The notes under the pieces are model-generated. The model was given only the letters and a program-made list of their open reading frames with translations, was not told where the DNA came from and ran no database searches. A program made the position numbers and the translations under genes. A stretch of 64,000 bases of DNA, taken from contig OX328103.1 in assembly GCA_946811185.2 (NCBI GenBank), positions 30,374,266 through 30,438,265 of the forward strand, read 5' to 3'. Positions 27,525 to 40,100 of this stretch are shown here, piece by piece. Position 1 is the first letter of the stretch; every line of letters begins with the position of its first letter. This DNA comes from Hippopus hippopus. Lineage: Eukaryota; Mollusca; Bivalvia; Cardiida; Cardiidae.

Positions 27525-30500
27525 ATTTTTAGCTCACCTGAGCACAACGTGCTCAAGGGGAGCTTTGAGGATCACCCTGTATCCGTCGTCCGTCGTGGGT
27601 CGTCAAAAATTCTTTAAACATCATCTCCTCCTAAACCGCTGGGCCAATTTGGACCAAACTTGGCTAGAATGTTCCTTGGGAGGTCCTCTTTGAAAACTGT
27701 TAACAGAATTTGATTCCATCAAAAACTCTGGTTGCCATGGCAACCAAATGGAATTTTCTAACAAATTCTTTAAAAATCTTCTCCTCTGAAACCGCTGGTC
27801 AGATTTTGAAATATAATTTTACAGAAATGTTCCTTGGGTGACCCTTTTCAAAAAGTGTTCGTGAAATTTTGATCCGTCGAAAAGCATGGCCGTGGTGGTG
27901 GTGGTGGGGGGGGGGGGCTCTTTCCCTCGTGCGTTGTCAACAATTCTTTAAACATCCTCTCCTCCTAAACTGCTGGGCCAATTTGGACCAAACTTGGCTG
28001 GAATGTTCCTTGGGAGGTCCTCTTTAAAAATTGTTCACAGAATTTGATTCTATCGAAAACTCTTTAAAAATCTTGTCTGAAACCGCTGGTCAGATTTTGA
28101 AATAATTTTACAGAAACGTTCTTTGGGTGACCCTTTTCAAAAATTGTTCGTGAAATTTTGATCAGTCGAAAGACATGGCCGTGGTGGTGGTGGGGGGGGG
28201 GGCTCTTTGCGTCGTGCGGTGTCAACAATTCTTTAAACATCCTCTTCTCCTAAACTGTTGAGCCAATTTGGACCAAACTTGGCTGGAATGTTCCTTGGGA
28301 GGTCCTCTTTAGAAAGTGTTCACAGAATTTGATTCAATCAAAAACTCTTGTTGCTTTGGCAACCAAATCGATTTTTCTAAGAAATTCTTTAAAAAATTTT
28401 CTCCTCTGATGCTGCTGGTCCGATTTTGAAATAATTTCACAGAATTGTTCCTTGGGTTACCCTTTTCAAAAGCTATTTGCGAAATTTTGATCCGTCGAAA
28501 AACATGGCCGTGGTGGTGGGGGGGATCACTTTGCCTTGTGTGGTGTCAACAATTTATTAAATATCTTCTCCTCCTAAACCGCTGGGCCAATTTGGACGAA
28601 ACTTGGCTAGAATTTTCCTTGGGAGGTCCTCTTTAAAAATTGTTAACAGAATTTGATTCCATCAAAAACTCTGGTTGCAATGGCAACCAAATGGATTTTT
28701 TCTAAGAAATTCTTTAAAAATCTTCTCCTCTGAAACCGCTGGTCAGATTTTGAAATAATTTCACAGAATTGTTCCTTGGGCGACCATTTTCAAAAATTGT
28801 TCAAAAGCTATTTGCGAAATTTGGATCCGTCGAAAAACATGGCCGTGGTGGTGGGGGGGGGGGATCACTTTGCCTTGTGCGGTGTCAACAATTTATTAAA
28901 TATCTTCTCCTCCTAAACCGCTGGGCCAATTTGGACCAAACTTGGGTAGAATTTTCCTTGGGAGGTCCTCTTTAAAAATTGTTCACAGAATTTGATTCTA
29001 TCAAAAACTCTGGTTGCCATGGCAACCAACTGGATTTTTCTAAGAAATTCTTGAAAAAAAAATCTCCTCCTCTGTGTCCGCTGGTTAGATTTTGAAATAA
29101 TCTCACAGAATTGTTCCTTGGGTGACCCTTTTCAAAAAGTTGTCGTGAAATTTTGATCCGTCGAAAAACATGGCCGTGGTGGTGGGCGGGTGGGGCTCTT
29201 TGCCTCGTGCAGTTTCATCAATTCTTTAAACATTTTCGCCTTCTAAACCGCTGGGCCAATTTGGACCAAACTTGGCGGGAATGTTCCTTGAGAGAATTTG
29301 ATTCCATCAAAAACTCTGGTTGCAATTGCAACCAAATGGATTTTTCTAAGAAATTCTTTAAAAATCTTCTCCTCTGAAACCGCTGGTCAGATTTTGAATA
29401 ATTTCACAGAATTGTTCCTAGGGCGACCATTTTCAAAAATTGTTCGTGAAATTTTGATCCGTCGAAAAACATGGCCGTGGTGTGGGGGGGGGGTTCTTTC
29501 CCTCGTGCAGTGTCAACAATTCTTTAAACATCCTCTTCTCCTAAACTGCTGGGCCAATTTGGACCAAACTAGGCTGGAATGTTCCTTGGGAGGTCCTCTT
29601 TAAAAATTGTTCACAGAATTTGATTCTATCAAAAACTCTTGTTGCCTTGGCAACCAAATGCATTTTTCTAAGAAATTCTTGAAAAATCTTCTCCTCTGAA
29701 ACCGCTGGTCAGATTTTGAAATAATTTTACAGAAATGTTCCTTGGGTGACCCTTTTCAAAAACTGTTCGTGAAATTTTGATCCGTCGAAAAACATGGCCA
29801 TGGTGGTGGGGGGGGCTCTTTGCGTCGTGCGGTGTCAACAATTCTTTAAACATCCTCTCCTCCTAAACTGCTGGGCCAATTTGGACCAAACTTGGCTGGA
29901 ATGTTCCTTGGGAGGTCCTCTTTAAAAAAAGTTTACAGAATTTGATTCTATCAAAAACTCTTGTTGCCTTGGCAACCAAATGGATTTTTCTAAGAAATTC
30001 TTTAAAAATCTTCTCCTCTGAAACCGCTGGTCAGATTTTGAAATAATTTCACAGAAATGTTCCTTGGGTTACCCTTTTCAAAAGCTATTTGCGAAATTTT
30101 GATCCGTCAAAAAGCATGGCCATGGTGGTGGTGGGGGGATCTCTTTGCCTCGTGCCGTGTCAAGTATTTATTAAATATCTTCTCCTCCTAAACTGCTGGG
30201 CCAATTTGGACCAAACTTGGCTAGAATTTTCCTTGGGAGGTCCTCTTTAAAAACTGTTCACAGAATTTGATTCCATCAAAAACTCTGGTTGCCATGGCAA
30301 CCAAATGAAATTTTCTAAGAAATTCTTGAAAAAAAATCTCCTCCTCTGTGTCTGCTGGTCAGATTTTGAAATAATATCACAGAATTGTTCCTTGAGTGAC
30401 CCTTTTCAAAACTTGTTCGTGAAATTCTGATCCGTCGAAAAACATGGCCGTGGTGGTGAGGGGGGGGGGCGCTCTTTCCCTCGTGCGTTGTCAACAATTC

Positions 30501-32365
30501 TTTAAACATCTTCTCCTTCTAAAACGCTGGGCCAATTTGGACCAAACTTGGCTAGAAAGTTCCCTTGGAGGTCCTCTTTAAAACTTGTTCACAGAATTTG
30601 ATTCCATCAAAAACTCGGGTTGCCATGGCAACCAAATCGAATTTTCTAAGAAATTCTTTAAAAATTTCCTCTTCTGAAACTGCTGGTCAGATTTTGAAAT
30701 AATATCACAGAATTGTTCCTTGAGTGACCCTTTTCAAAACTTGTTCGTGAAATTCTGATCCGTCGAAAAACATGGCCGTGGTGGTGGGGGGGGGGATCTC
30801 TTTGCCTCGTGGCGTGTCAACAATTTATTAAATATCTTCTCCTCTAAACCGCTGGGCCAATCTGGACCAAACTTGGCTGGAATTTTCCTTGGGAGGTCCT
30901 CTTTAAAAATTGTGCACAGAATTTGATTCCATCAAAAACTCGGGTTTCCATGGCAACCAAATGGATTTTTCTAAGAAATTCTTTAAAAATCTTCTCTGAA
31001 ACCGCTGGTCAGATTTTGAAATAATCTCACGGAATTGTTCCTTAGGCGACCATTTTCAAAAATTGTTCGTGAAATTCTGATCCGTCGAAAAACACGGCCG
31101 TGGTGGTGGGGGGGGGGGGAATCTTTGCCTCGTGTGGTGTCAACAATTCTTTAAACATTTTCTCCTCTTAAACTGCTGGGCCAATTTGGACCAAACTTGG
31201 CTGGAATGTTCCTTTGGAGGTCTTCTTTAGAAGGTGTTCACAGAATTTGATTCCATCAAAAACTCTGGTTGCAATGGCAACCAAATGGATTTTTCTTAGA
31301 AATTCTTTAAAAATCTTCTCCTCTGAAACCACTGGTCAGATGTTGAAATAATTTCACAGAATTATTCCTTGGGAGACCCTTTTTTTTCGTGAAATTTTGA
31401 TCCGTCGAAAGACATGGCCGTGGTGGTGAAGGGAGAGGGGCTCTTTGCGTCGTGCGGTATCGAGAATTCTTTAAACATCTTCTCCTCCTAAACTGCTGGG
31501 CCAATTTAGACAAAACTTGGCTAGAATGTTCCTTGGGAGGTCCTGTTTAAATTATTCATAGAATGTGATTCTAGCAAAAACATCTGGTTGCCATGGCAAC
31601 CAAATGGAATTTTCTAAGAAATTCTTTAAAAATCTTCTCCTCTGAAACCGCTGGTCAGGTTTTGAAATAATTTCACAGAAATGTTCTTTGGGTGTCCTAT
31701 TTGAAAATTTGTTCGCGAAATTTTGATCCGTCAAGAAACATGGCTGTGGTTGGGGGGCGCTATTTGCACTATACGGACATGAAGAAATCCTTAAAAATTC
31801 TTCTTCTTTGAAACCACTGGTCAGATATTGAAATAATTTCACAGAAATGATCCTTTGGTGACCTTTTAATTTTCATCAAAAGATTGTATAGGTATTTTGA
31901 TGAAAAGGGCTATTGCAGACGTCAACCTATACCAGGTGATTGCACTGGTGAGAAATGCTGATATGCACACTTTCTACTTGACGTAATTGATAGCTATGTA
32001 TTGTAAGAGGTAATATAAAACTTATCTTTGAAATACATGCATAATATTTCACCATTTATCAAAAGGGCCTCTATCTGGGTGTTAAGCGCCTTGTTGATCA
32101 CCATTTCTTTACTTTATGATGGATCATTTTCTGAATTCTATACCAACTTTATATGCAGAATTCTGATTCGTCAAAAATATGGCTGTGGTGATGATTGTAG
32201 GGCTGGTGACAGATTTTGAAATGATTTTTACAGATGACCTTTTCAAAATTGCTTGGAAAAATAATGATTTTGTTTCCAAAATTTCAATACTTAAAAAAAA
32301 AAAATGGCTATGGTCCTCTCAAAAATTCAGGTGAGCGATCCAGGGTCATCTTCGCCCTCTTGTTT
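27525..32365 (+). mobile_element. Non-autonomous element with an internal tandem array
   Basis: It starts AGCTCACCTGAGCACAACGT (27531) and ends TCAGGTGAGCGATCCAGGGT..GCCCTCTTGTTT (32327-32365); the terminal AGCTCACCTGA / TCAGGTGAGC are inverted. I recall elements with these ends as common in bivalve genomes. No transposase is encoded; nearly all of it is the ~325-bp array. Long open frames inside (for example 29298-29603) are shadows of the repeat. Confidence 0.7.
27600..31890 (+). repeat. ~325-bp tandem repeat array, about 13 units
   Basis: The marker CCAATTTGGACCAAACTTGG recurs at about 27640, 27972, 28260, 28585, 28925, 29253, 29550, 29875, 30198, 30530, 30857, 31177 and 31498, at intervals of 288-340. 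Each unit also carries a GTTGCCATGGCAAC-type palindrome, a poly-G tract after CATGGCCGTGGTGGTGG, and two TTCTTTAAAAAT-type segments. Confidence 0.95.
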
Positions 32366-32444
32366 ATCTATCATGCAGAAGACAAGTTTTGAAACTGTTG
32401 TGCTGTTGTGAAAATATGAGCAAGAGATTGCCAAGGCTCTACTC

Positions 32445-32795
32445 TAGAAAACATTTGTTTGCAAAAACCACCAAACACCATGTTTGCTGATGTTTACAAA
32501 CAAAAGTTTGCTAGTGTAGACCTGTCAGAAAACACAAGCAAACATAACCGAACAGTGATGTTTCGATATGTAAATTTTTGTTTGCTCTATTTGGTGGTGT
32601 CTAAGTATACTGACCAGTCAGAGGCTGTCATTTATCTTATGATGGGTGAATCACGTGATATTAAAACATCATCAAACATTGTTTGCCAGTGTTCGTTGTA
32701 ATGTAGACAACCTACGGACAAACATGAACTAACAACACCAAACAAAAGTTTGTTGACGTTTGCAAACAAATGTTTGCTAGTGTAGACAGGCCTTT
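32445..32795. mobile_element. Foldback MITE with AAACATTTGTTTG ends
   Basis: ACATTTGTTTGCAAA at the left and TTTGCAAACAAATGTTTGC at the right are inverted. GCTAGTGTAGAC occurs near both ends, so the repeat is internally duplicated. The ends resemble hAT-type non-autonomous elements; that assignment is tentative. Confidence 0.6.
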
Positions 32796-33017
32796 ACAAG
32801 CAACTGATCCAGCAGCACCAACAATGTTTATGTCATGAGAACTCCTGAGAGAGATTTTCCTTTCTGTTCAATATTTCTCCTTCGTTTCACAATTTCAAGT
32901 CAACTCTTTACCAAACAACAAAAATTTAGACTTGTCCAAATTGAAAGCGTTTGCATACGATAATTTAAATATGACTCAAATGACGCGATTAGTCTTTTGA
33001 GTCCTAGGGTGCTCAGC

Positions 33018-33110
33018 GCGACTCGAAAACCTTTAGCGGACAATGTAGATCAAGATCAGACTGCACAGAACGTGCAGTCCGATCTTGGATCTACACTGTC
33101 CGAAAAAGAG
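33018..33110. mobile_element. MITE family B copy (short)
   Basis: CGGACAATGTAGATC and GATCTACACTGTCCG enclose the GCACAGAACGTGC core. Confidence 0.7.
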
Positions 33111-33419
33111 AAATCTAGTCTCCAAAAATAAATTTGATATATCATCAGTAGGGTTTTTACTATCGACTTGAAAGTTTCATTTAATTTAATTAGCAGGATA
33201 TAGGTTAACGGGTATAAAACATAGTGTAAAAGGTGGGAAATGCTGGTAACTTGGTAGGGTGAAAAACAATGTGGGAAAAGGGGAAAATGCTCCGTCACAA
33301 ACATTTGCTCTTTTTCCTACAAATTATTTAAAGGCTTTTATTCCTTAGGGTCGCTAAAACTGCGGTTTGTGTGGGATAAGGTTGTAATTGTAGTTCTAGA
33401 TCTAGGCGGGTTATATAGA

Positions 33420-33670
33420 CGTCGCCATTTCTAACCGGATGGGGTCCCGAGTTCGTCAGTGCTCAAGGTGCAGGGTTCGTAACCCAGAGATCCCGTGTTT
33501 AACCCTGGGTAGGCCTATTTCGTGTGAGTATCCTTGGGTATGACACGTCAGAACCCAATAACATAGTACATACACGTGAAACCAAGGACACTGATACGTA
33601 AATCGTTGCCATGATATGTCTGAAATAGTGTTGATACCGGTGTAAAATACCAGTCATTCAATCAAAACTT
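33420..33670 (+). mobile_element. tRNA-derived SINE, second type
   Basis: GAGTTCGTCAGTGCTCAAGG then B-box-like GTGTTTAACCCTGGG, followed by the body TGAGTATCCTTGGGTATGAC, which matches the SINE at 5121 and the fragment at 47110. Not a functional tRNA. Confidence 0.6.
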
Positions 33671-33741
33671 GATAACCAATCAGGCGATAAGTCTTAAAAT
33701 TTAGAATGAGAATACTGAACACTTAGTAATATTTATAAAAT

Positions 33742-33998
33742 GAGCTAGGCTCTGTGAAAAGGGGGTTTAATGCATTTGCAAAGTGTATCTACTCATGTCA
33801 GCCTACGCAGTCCGCATGACGTGGATCAAAACTCCTTATTTTTTTTTAATTTTCTGCTTCTCCAATGACCTTTCTACCTTATAGTACAGTTGGTTGTTAA
33901 ACCAAAAGGATTATATTGATCCATAATTATGTGATGAGTTGTTTGGTATAGTGCATCACCAAGATGCATTTAGCCCCCTTTTGCGAGATCATGGCTCA
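33742..33998. mobile_element. MITE family A copy 5
   Basis: GAGCTAGGCTCTGTGAAAAG and TTGCGAGATCATGGCTC ends, with central CAGCCTACGCAGTCCGCATG. Confidence 0.8.
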
Positions 33999-34080
33999 TA
34001 TTGGGGTTTTCGTCGAGTTTATTTTACCTTAGTTTAAGCATAGGCCTCTGAAACTTCATTGGTCCATTAAGGAATAACTG

Positions 34081-34950
34081 AATTTTCATTATCGGACACT
34101 GTTACTATAAATAGCACACTGGGGATTCCCTCTGTATCCTATATAGTAAGACAAGGTGTGCATCGAAATCGAAGAAAATTTGACTCCCGTCCCCTTTCAG
34201 AGATAATATTTAAACGAAAACGGATTAATGACCCTAGTTACCGTTGCAGATGGGTGCATTAATGATTTTTCTTCTGTACCCTGACCTTCAAAAATTCCAA
34301 GCGGCTCTTACCATCAAGCAATAGCTCTCATCTCAGAAAAATTAAAAAGCATCCATATTTTCCGGATCGCCATGCGCTGACGTCACACGATTTGTAATCC
34401 TGCAGCGAATAAGAATTTTTTTTTTTTTTTCAAACATAGATCTAAAAATTTTTTGTTGGTGTATTGATGAAATTATTAAATTAACACTTCGTTTGATATA
34501 ACTTATCTTTTCATCTAATCCAGTTTCACGATTTTCATCTCCCATTTCGCATATTTTCAAATGCGTTTTTACCGTTCATTAGTCAAAAGCTTTGGCGCGT
34601 CTTTTGATAGCAAATTCACGTGAGTTATAATTCGCTGCGTCATAACGAATTGTGTGACGTCAGCGCATGGCGATCCGGAAAATGTGGAAGCTTTTTAATT
34701 TCTTTGAGATGAGAGCTATTGCCTGATGGCAAAAGCCGTTTGGAACTTTCGAGGGTCAGGGTACAGAAGAAAAATCATTTGTGAACCCATCTGCACCGGT
34801 AACAAAGTTTATTCTTCCATTTTCTGTTAAATATTATCTCTGAAAGGGGATGGGGTAAATTTTTTTTCGATTTCGTTGCCTTGTCTTACTATATACGATA
34901 TAGAGGGAGTTGCCAATGTGCTATTTATAGAAACGGTGTTAATGAAAATT
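34081..34950. mobile_element. 870-bp element with very long inverted arms
   Basis: AATTTTCATTATCGGACACT at the left and its complement ending AATGAAAATT at 34950 define arms of more than 300 bp each. Internal landmarks pair, for example CCGGATCGCCATGCGCTGAC (34362) with GTCAGCGCATGGCGATCCGG (34659), around a non-palindromic centre near 34500. No protein is encoded. A foldback-type non-autonomous transposon is the simplest reading. Confidence 0.75.
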
Positions 34951-35059
34951 TGAGTATATATTCCGTGATATACAGGCGATACACCAATGTGCTATAAATG
35001 TTCGATGATCGACCAAGGACAATTTTAGTGTTCCGTGATAGACCAATAGAGCTTCAAAG

Positions 35060-35300
35060 GCCTGTGGTTTAAGCCTGTACCAAACGACAAAATTTCGGAC
35101 AAGGCGAAATTGAGAGCATTTGCAGACGGCAAAATAAATGTAGCTCAAATGACGGTTTTTTTTCTTTGATAGGGTAGAAAACATTGTGGGAAAAGGAGAA
35201 AATGCTGGTTACCAGCATTTTCTCTTTTTCCCACAATGTTTTCAAAAGCCTTCTACCTCAGGGACGTTACAACTCGGGATTGTGTGGTGAAGAGTTAAAC
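35060..35300. mobile_element. MITE family C copy
   Basis: Perfect hairpin GGAGAAAATGCTGGTTACCA / TTTTCTCTTTTTCCCACAAT centred near 35212, with the ACCAAACGACAAAATTTCGG left end. Confidence 0.85.
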
Positions 35301-35364
35301 ATATTTTTGTTAAACATCAATTGTGATACAATTTCAAGATTACTACTTATATTTATCACTCTCG

Positions 35365-35402
<38 letters not shown>

Positions 35403-35705
35403 ATATGGTGCTTATCGCCGTTTTCAACATTATTTCAGTTATATCGCGGCGGCCAGTGCACCTATCCATGCTTTCCTGGATTTTCTTTTAACATTACTCC
35501 GTACAATATTCTTTCTAAGCATCTAGCTGCTTTCCCACACAACCATCGTTCGAAACAATGGTCAGCGGTGAGAGAGGAATGAATCCTGTCGCAATGAATA
35601 TCATTAATCCTCGGAAAGAAATTGGCCGAGCCGGGGATCGAACCAGCGACCTCCTTTTCTCAAGTCCTGTACTCCACCAACTGAGTTACTGGGGCTCGGC
35701 CAATC
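35365..35705 (-). mobile_element. tRNA-derived SINE (full length)
   Basis: On the minus strand it begins GCCGAGCCCCAGTAACTCAG and carries the B box GGTTCGATCCCCGG. The body matches the copy at 54536 and ends in (ATTG)n at 35370-35400. Confidence 0.8.
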
Positions 35706-35854
35706 TCGATAAATTCTTATTAACTAGTTTTCGCGCCGTTATGTGGGTGGCTCCAAAGGTTGACCAAGCTCATCACGGAATACGAGCCCAGAACTTTTCA
35801 CGTGAGAGGCTAAAGCCCTATCCCTACACCACTGTCTCCTATTTTAACCCTTTC

Positions 35855-36050
35855 CCATACAATCCATATGTTTAGCGACCCCGTGGAAAAAAACTTATGG
35901 AAACATTGTGGGAAAACGAGAAAATGCTGGTAACCAGCATTTTCTCCTTTTCCCACAAAGTTTTCTATCCTTTTAAAATACAAATTTGATCATCTAAGTC
36001 ACCTTCAAATTGTTGTCTGCAAAGGCTTTCAATTTGGACTGGTCTAAAAA
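35855..36050. mobile_element. MITE family C copy
   Basis: Hairpin GAAAATGCTGGTAACCAGCA with flanking AAACATTGTGGGAAAACG; centre near 35930. Confidence 0.8.
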
Positions 36051-36059
36051 CTGTTTAGC

Positions 36060-36330
36060 CCCGCCGGGTAGCTCAGTGGCTAGTGTATCTGCCTCATGAT
36101 TTGGCGCTTGTGGGTTCGATATCCGGTTGCGGCAAACTTTCTTTCCGGCTACTTTTCGCCTCTCACCTGTGATTCATGTGAGAAAAGTAGTCAGTGGCTT
36201 TGAAAAAAAGTTGTATAGATACTGGTGTGAGAATGCCAGGAAACACATGCGTAGGTATACTGACCGCCGTGATATAGCCTAGGTTATTGAAAAGGCGTTA
36301 AACTCCAATAAAAACAAACGAACAAACTAA
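36060..36330 (+). mobile_element. tRNA-derived SINE
   Basis: GCCGGGTAGCTCAGTGGCTA (A box) and GGGTTCGATATCCGG (B box), then a tRNA-unrelated body ending AAGGCGTTAAACTCCAATAA. Confidence 0.8.
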
Positions 36331-36551
36331 AATCTTTTGTCTTATATAGGAATAAAAACCAATACAGTTTCATTTATCAATTGATATGGCCAGCATATCA
36401 TCTGCACACTAGTGGCCAAAAGAAAGCAATGCAGAAGTCGAAATTTATACAAAATTGCATTGTAATACTACAACAAAAGTTGCCGACTTATGTTCAAGTT
36501 TTACAATTACATTCTTCTATCAGTGACTGGACCTTTGACAGGTTGCAATGT

Positions 36552-36763
36552 AGCCTGCAACACGCGAAAAGGGGCATTCGGGCATTTGCTTAAAGTGTCG
36601 TCTCGGATCACCCTGCGCAGTCCGCGCAGGCTAATCCGAGACGGCACTTTACGACTATGTTAAAAGTATCGTTTCGGATTAGTCTGCGCGGAGTGCGCAG
36701 GCTGATCCGAGACGACACTTTACGCAAATGTTCAAATGCTTCTTTTCGTGTGTTGCAGGCCAA
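36552..36763. mobile_element. MITE family D copy 1
   Basis: The ends GCAACACGCGAAAAGGGGCA and CTTTTCGTGTGTTGCAGGCC are inverted. Two internal hairpins follow the pattern TCGGATCAxxCTGCGCAGTCC. Other copies: 45231-45494 and 54123-54383. Confidence 0.85.
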
Positions 36764-36906
36764 TGTAACACATTAACAATAATAATATGTATACTATAAA
36801 ATGGTACGAATGAAATTTATCTGCAATTTAACCCCCAAGTTGTTCACATTAGGCGGCTAGTGGGCCTTTAACAAAATTTATTTTAAATACATGTGAAAAA
36901 GCTAAT

Positions 36907-37109
36907 TTATTTTCTCAATCCGTTCTCCGTTTCATACATTTTCTTGGCAAAGGCTAAAACACCAGCGAAAAACTCTTCGCAAGCCGGCTTGATCTGTGAC
37001 AACGGGAGCTCGAACCCATATCTTCCGGTGTCACGCAGCTCGAGTGTATAGGAGTATTTTATACCGGCATCTCCTTTTGCGAAGTCGTCAGAACCACCGG
37101 CGGCTGCAT
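36907..37109 (-). CDS. Carboxypeptidase exon 11 (catalytic Glu, stop)
   Basis: 203 bp including [12 protein letters not shown] gives the Asp that sets Arg/Lys preference; [13 protein letters not shown] holds the catalytic Glu. Ends YETENGLRK. Confidence 0.95.
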
Positions 37110-40100
37110 CTGAAAATATTGAAGGAAAGCACTGATCTATTTACTCTTTACCAAACTACAAAATTATTTTACTAGACTGGTCCATATCCGAAAAAGGTGT
37201 CTCGAATGAAATTTGTCTTTGAAAGGATGGAAAACATTGTGGGAAAAGGAGAAAATGCTGGTAAAGCTTTCCTCCTTAAGATCGTCAAAAGGCGGAATCG
37301 CTCTAAGCGAGTTAAGGGTTTCTCGAAAATGATTTTAACTCATTCTTGAAATGATGTTTGAAAATATTGTCAGGTTAAAACGCGAAATCTCTCACCGCTG
37401 ACCATGGTCTCGACAATGCTTATGTGGGAATGCAGCCAGTGGCTTGTAAAGAATATTCTGCGGAGTACTGGTACAAGAAACTCCAGGAAAGCATGGATAG
37501 GCGCACTGGCCGCCTAGATATAACTGAAATAATGTTGAAACGGCGTTAAACACCATACAATCAATCAATCAATAAAACGGGGGATAGTTCTTAAAGGGTT
37601 TAGGATTTCTCAAAAATAATTTTAACTCGTTCTTAAAAAAATTTGTTTGAAAATATTGTCAGGTGCGTAGTTACGAATAAAGTAAAGATAAACCCCATTT
37701 TATTCTAAATTGTCTTCTTTTTTCTATTACCTTCTTTCATTCGTCGCTTTTCCTCCAGCAAAATAGATGTTAGCACATGAAAGATTCGAGCATAACTTAG
37801 TCATTTTTTAAGGAAATGTAAATAAAGTTCAGATTGCATTTTGATGACGTAGATCAAGATCAGACCGCACAGGATGTACATTGTCCGCTACTAGTATTTT
37901 GTTTTTATTTTCTGACTAAAGCATTTCTGAATTTTAGAGTAACTGATCTCTTTTCCTGATAAGGAAAGTGCATTTTGTTTATTTGATGCTTCGATGATCA
38001 ATGGTGAGGTCTTGCTATAGGCCTTATTATAATATCAACCCTTATCGTACTAAATAAGTGAAATGAAACTTTTAAGCCGATAGTAAAAACCAAAATTTTG
38101 CTATTTCAAAGGTACTTTTTGGGAAAAAATATGCCCTTATCGGACAGTGTAGATCAAAGATCAGACTGCACGTTTTGTGCAGTCTGATCTTGATCTACAC
38201 TATCCGCAAAAGGTCGGCGAGTCGCGCTTAACAGCCTAAGAGTTAATAATATTGTTATTTAATGATAACATGACTGTAGTAAATTCATCAGATATGACTA
38301 TACACTTCGGGTATTTATAATCCGTTACCCTAGTGTGTTCTTGTAAATTTCGACCGAAGGGAGGTAACTCCTCTAATTCTATCTTTGTAATGAAAATAGA
38401 CTTGTTCGATCATAGACAATGGTCAAAAAGCAAAACGTGTGGCTCGGTTAAGTTAATGTTATTGTTTCAAATTCTACTAAAATCAAATTGTCCCCATTAC
38501 CCATAACTTACCTTAATTCTTTACCACACGTTAAATTCTTCGACTTGTCAAAATTCAAAGCATTTATAGACGACAAATCAGAATGTGACTCAATTGATGT
38601 GATTTGTCATTGAAAGGATTTAAAACATTGTGGGAATACCAAACAATGCGGAATATCAATCCAACCCAAAAAGGACGACTGTTGAAAACACTGTGGAAAA
38701 AGAAGGAAATGCTGCTAACCAGCATTTTCTCCTTTTCCCAAAGTGTTTTCTTTCCTGCTAAAAACAAATTTCAATACTTGAGTCACTTTAATTATGTCCT
38801 CTGTAATTGCTTTCAATATGGATGACTGTAAAATTTTGTCGTTTGGTAACGAATGAATACTTTGTTCTAGATGTCATCTCGTGCAGCGTGCTCAAACCAT
38901 GCTGCGAGTTTTGCCATACGTTCAACTACTGTTTATCTCATGCGATGATCTAACACAAGACGATAGAAGCAGCTAGAATGGATCGCAAGCAGGATGTCAA
39001 GAAAGGTGATATTAATTAAGCATTTTGCTGAATCGCGTTTTATCTCAAACAAGACTACAGGAATTTTGCATTGTAATCCATTAGAGATTATATCTATCGG
39101 TAAACCTACACAAAGTTACACAAATTGTGCACAAAATAAATAGAGGATATTTGTTTATTTCGGTAAACGAAATTTATTTCATCGAGTGAACATCATCGGT
39201 AATATTTTCACGAGTGGCACAGCCATCATCATCACGATGATGTTCACGAGATGAAATAAATGTCGATCTTTCACAGAAAAAAACAAATGTTCTATTTATT
39301 TCATGCTTCTACCCTTTTTTGCTGGGATTTTCATCAAAATCCAGTACAGTTAATTTGGGCAATTCCCCGTGGCATACCCTCTCCACATAGCAACGCATTA
39401 CAATATTACGTAAAGCACGAAAAACGTAGGATAAATTAATGGTGGAATATTTCTGCCGCGAGATACGAGATAGCTATTGCAATGATTTAAGAAAAGTATC
39501 GTGAGAAAACAAAGATTTTCACGATAAAAATATCGCGATAATTCCAACTGTTATCATGATTATTTTTGCTTTCGTGCCCACAACTGACATTCATGGTACC
39601 TATAATTAGATACAGTTTTGGAACATCTTCGTCTTCAACCTAATGAATTCTCCTTTTCCCTGAATGGTTTTAAAGTTGTTCTTAGGAGGAATTTCGAGTC
39701 GTCTTTGTGATTTTACAGACCTCTGTTCATTTTGAGTCTTGTCAAAATGTACCAATTAAGCTACAATTGTTCATGATTCGAAATTTTACTTACTGCAATC
39801 TTATGAAGTCAAAAACTACCGAGTTAATCCAAATGATGAATTTTCTATTTATAGATATCGAGAAAAGGATAGAACTATCAAGATAATTCTATCTCGAATG
39901 TCAGCTTCGAGCACGATTAAGAAATTTTGAGATAAAATATTAAGTGATACTTTTTTCAGGAAACTTTTCTTTATCTCGATAAGATTTCCAGGAAACTTTA
40001 ATTTATCGCGATAGTTTTCTAAAATTATCATGATAGCTATCTCGTATCTCGTGGCAGAAATACTCCACCATATAAATTAAGTCATATTTCCACGCGCTGT

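Noticed and set aside
28445..29603. Repeated open frames (KTWPWWWGG type) as a protein family
   Set aside because: They are frame shadows of the tandem repeat, change frame from unit to unit at the G runs, and have no domain.
27600..31890. CRISPR-like array
   Set aside because: Units are ~325 bp with no short constant repeat and unique spacer; a satellite inside a eukaryotic element.
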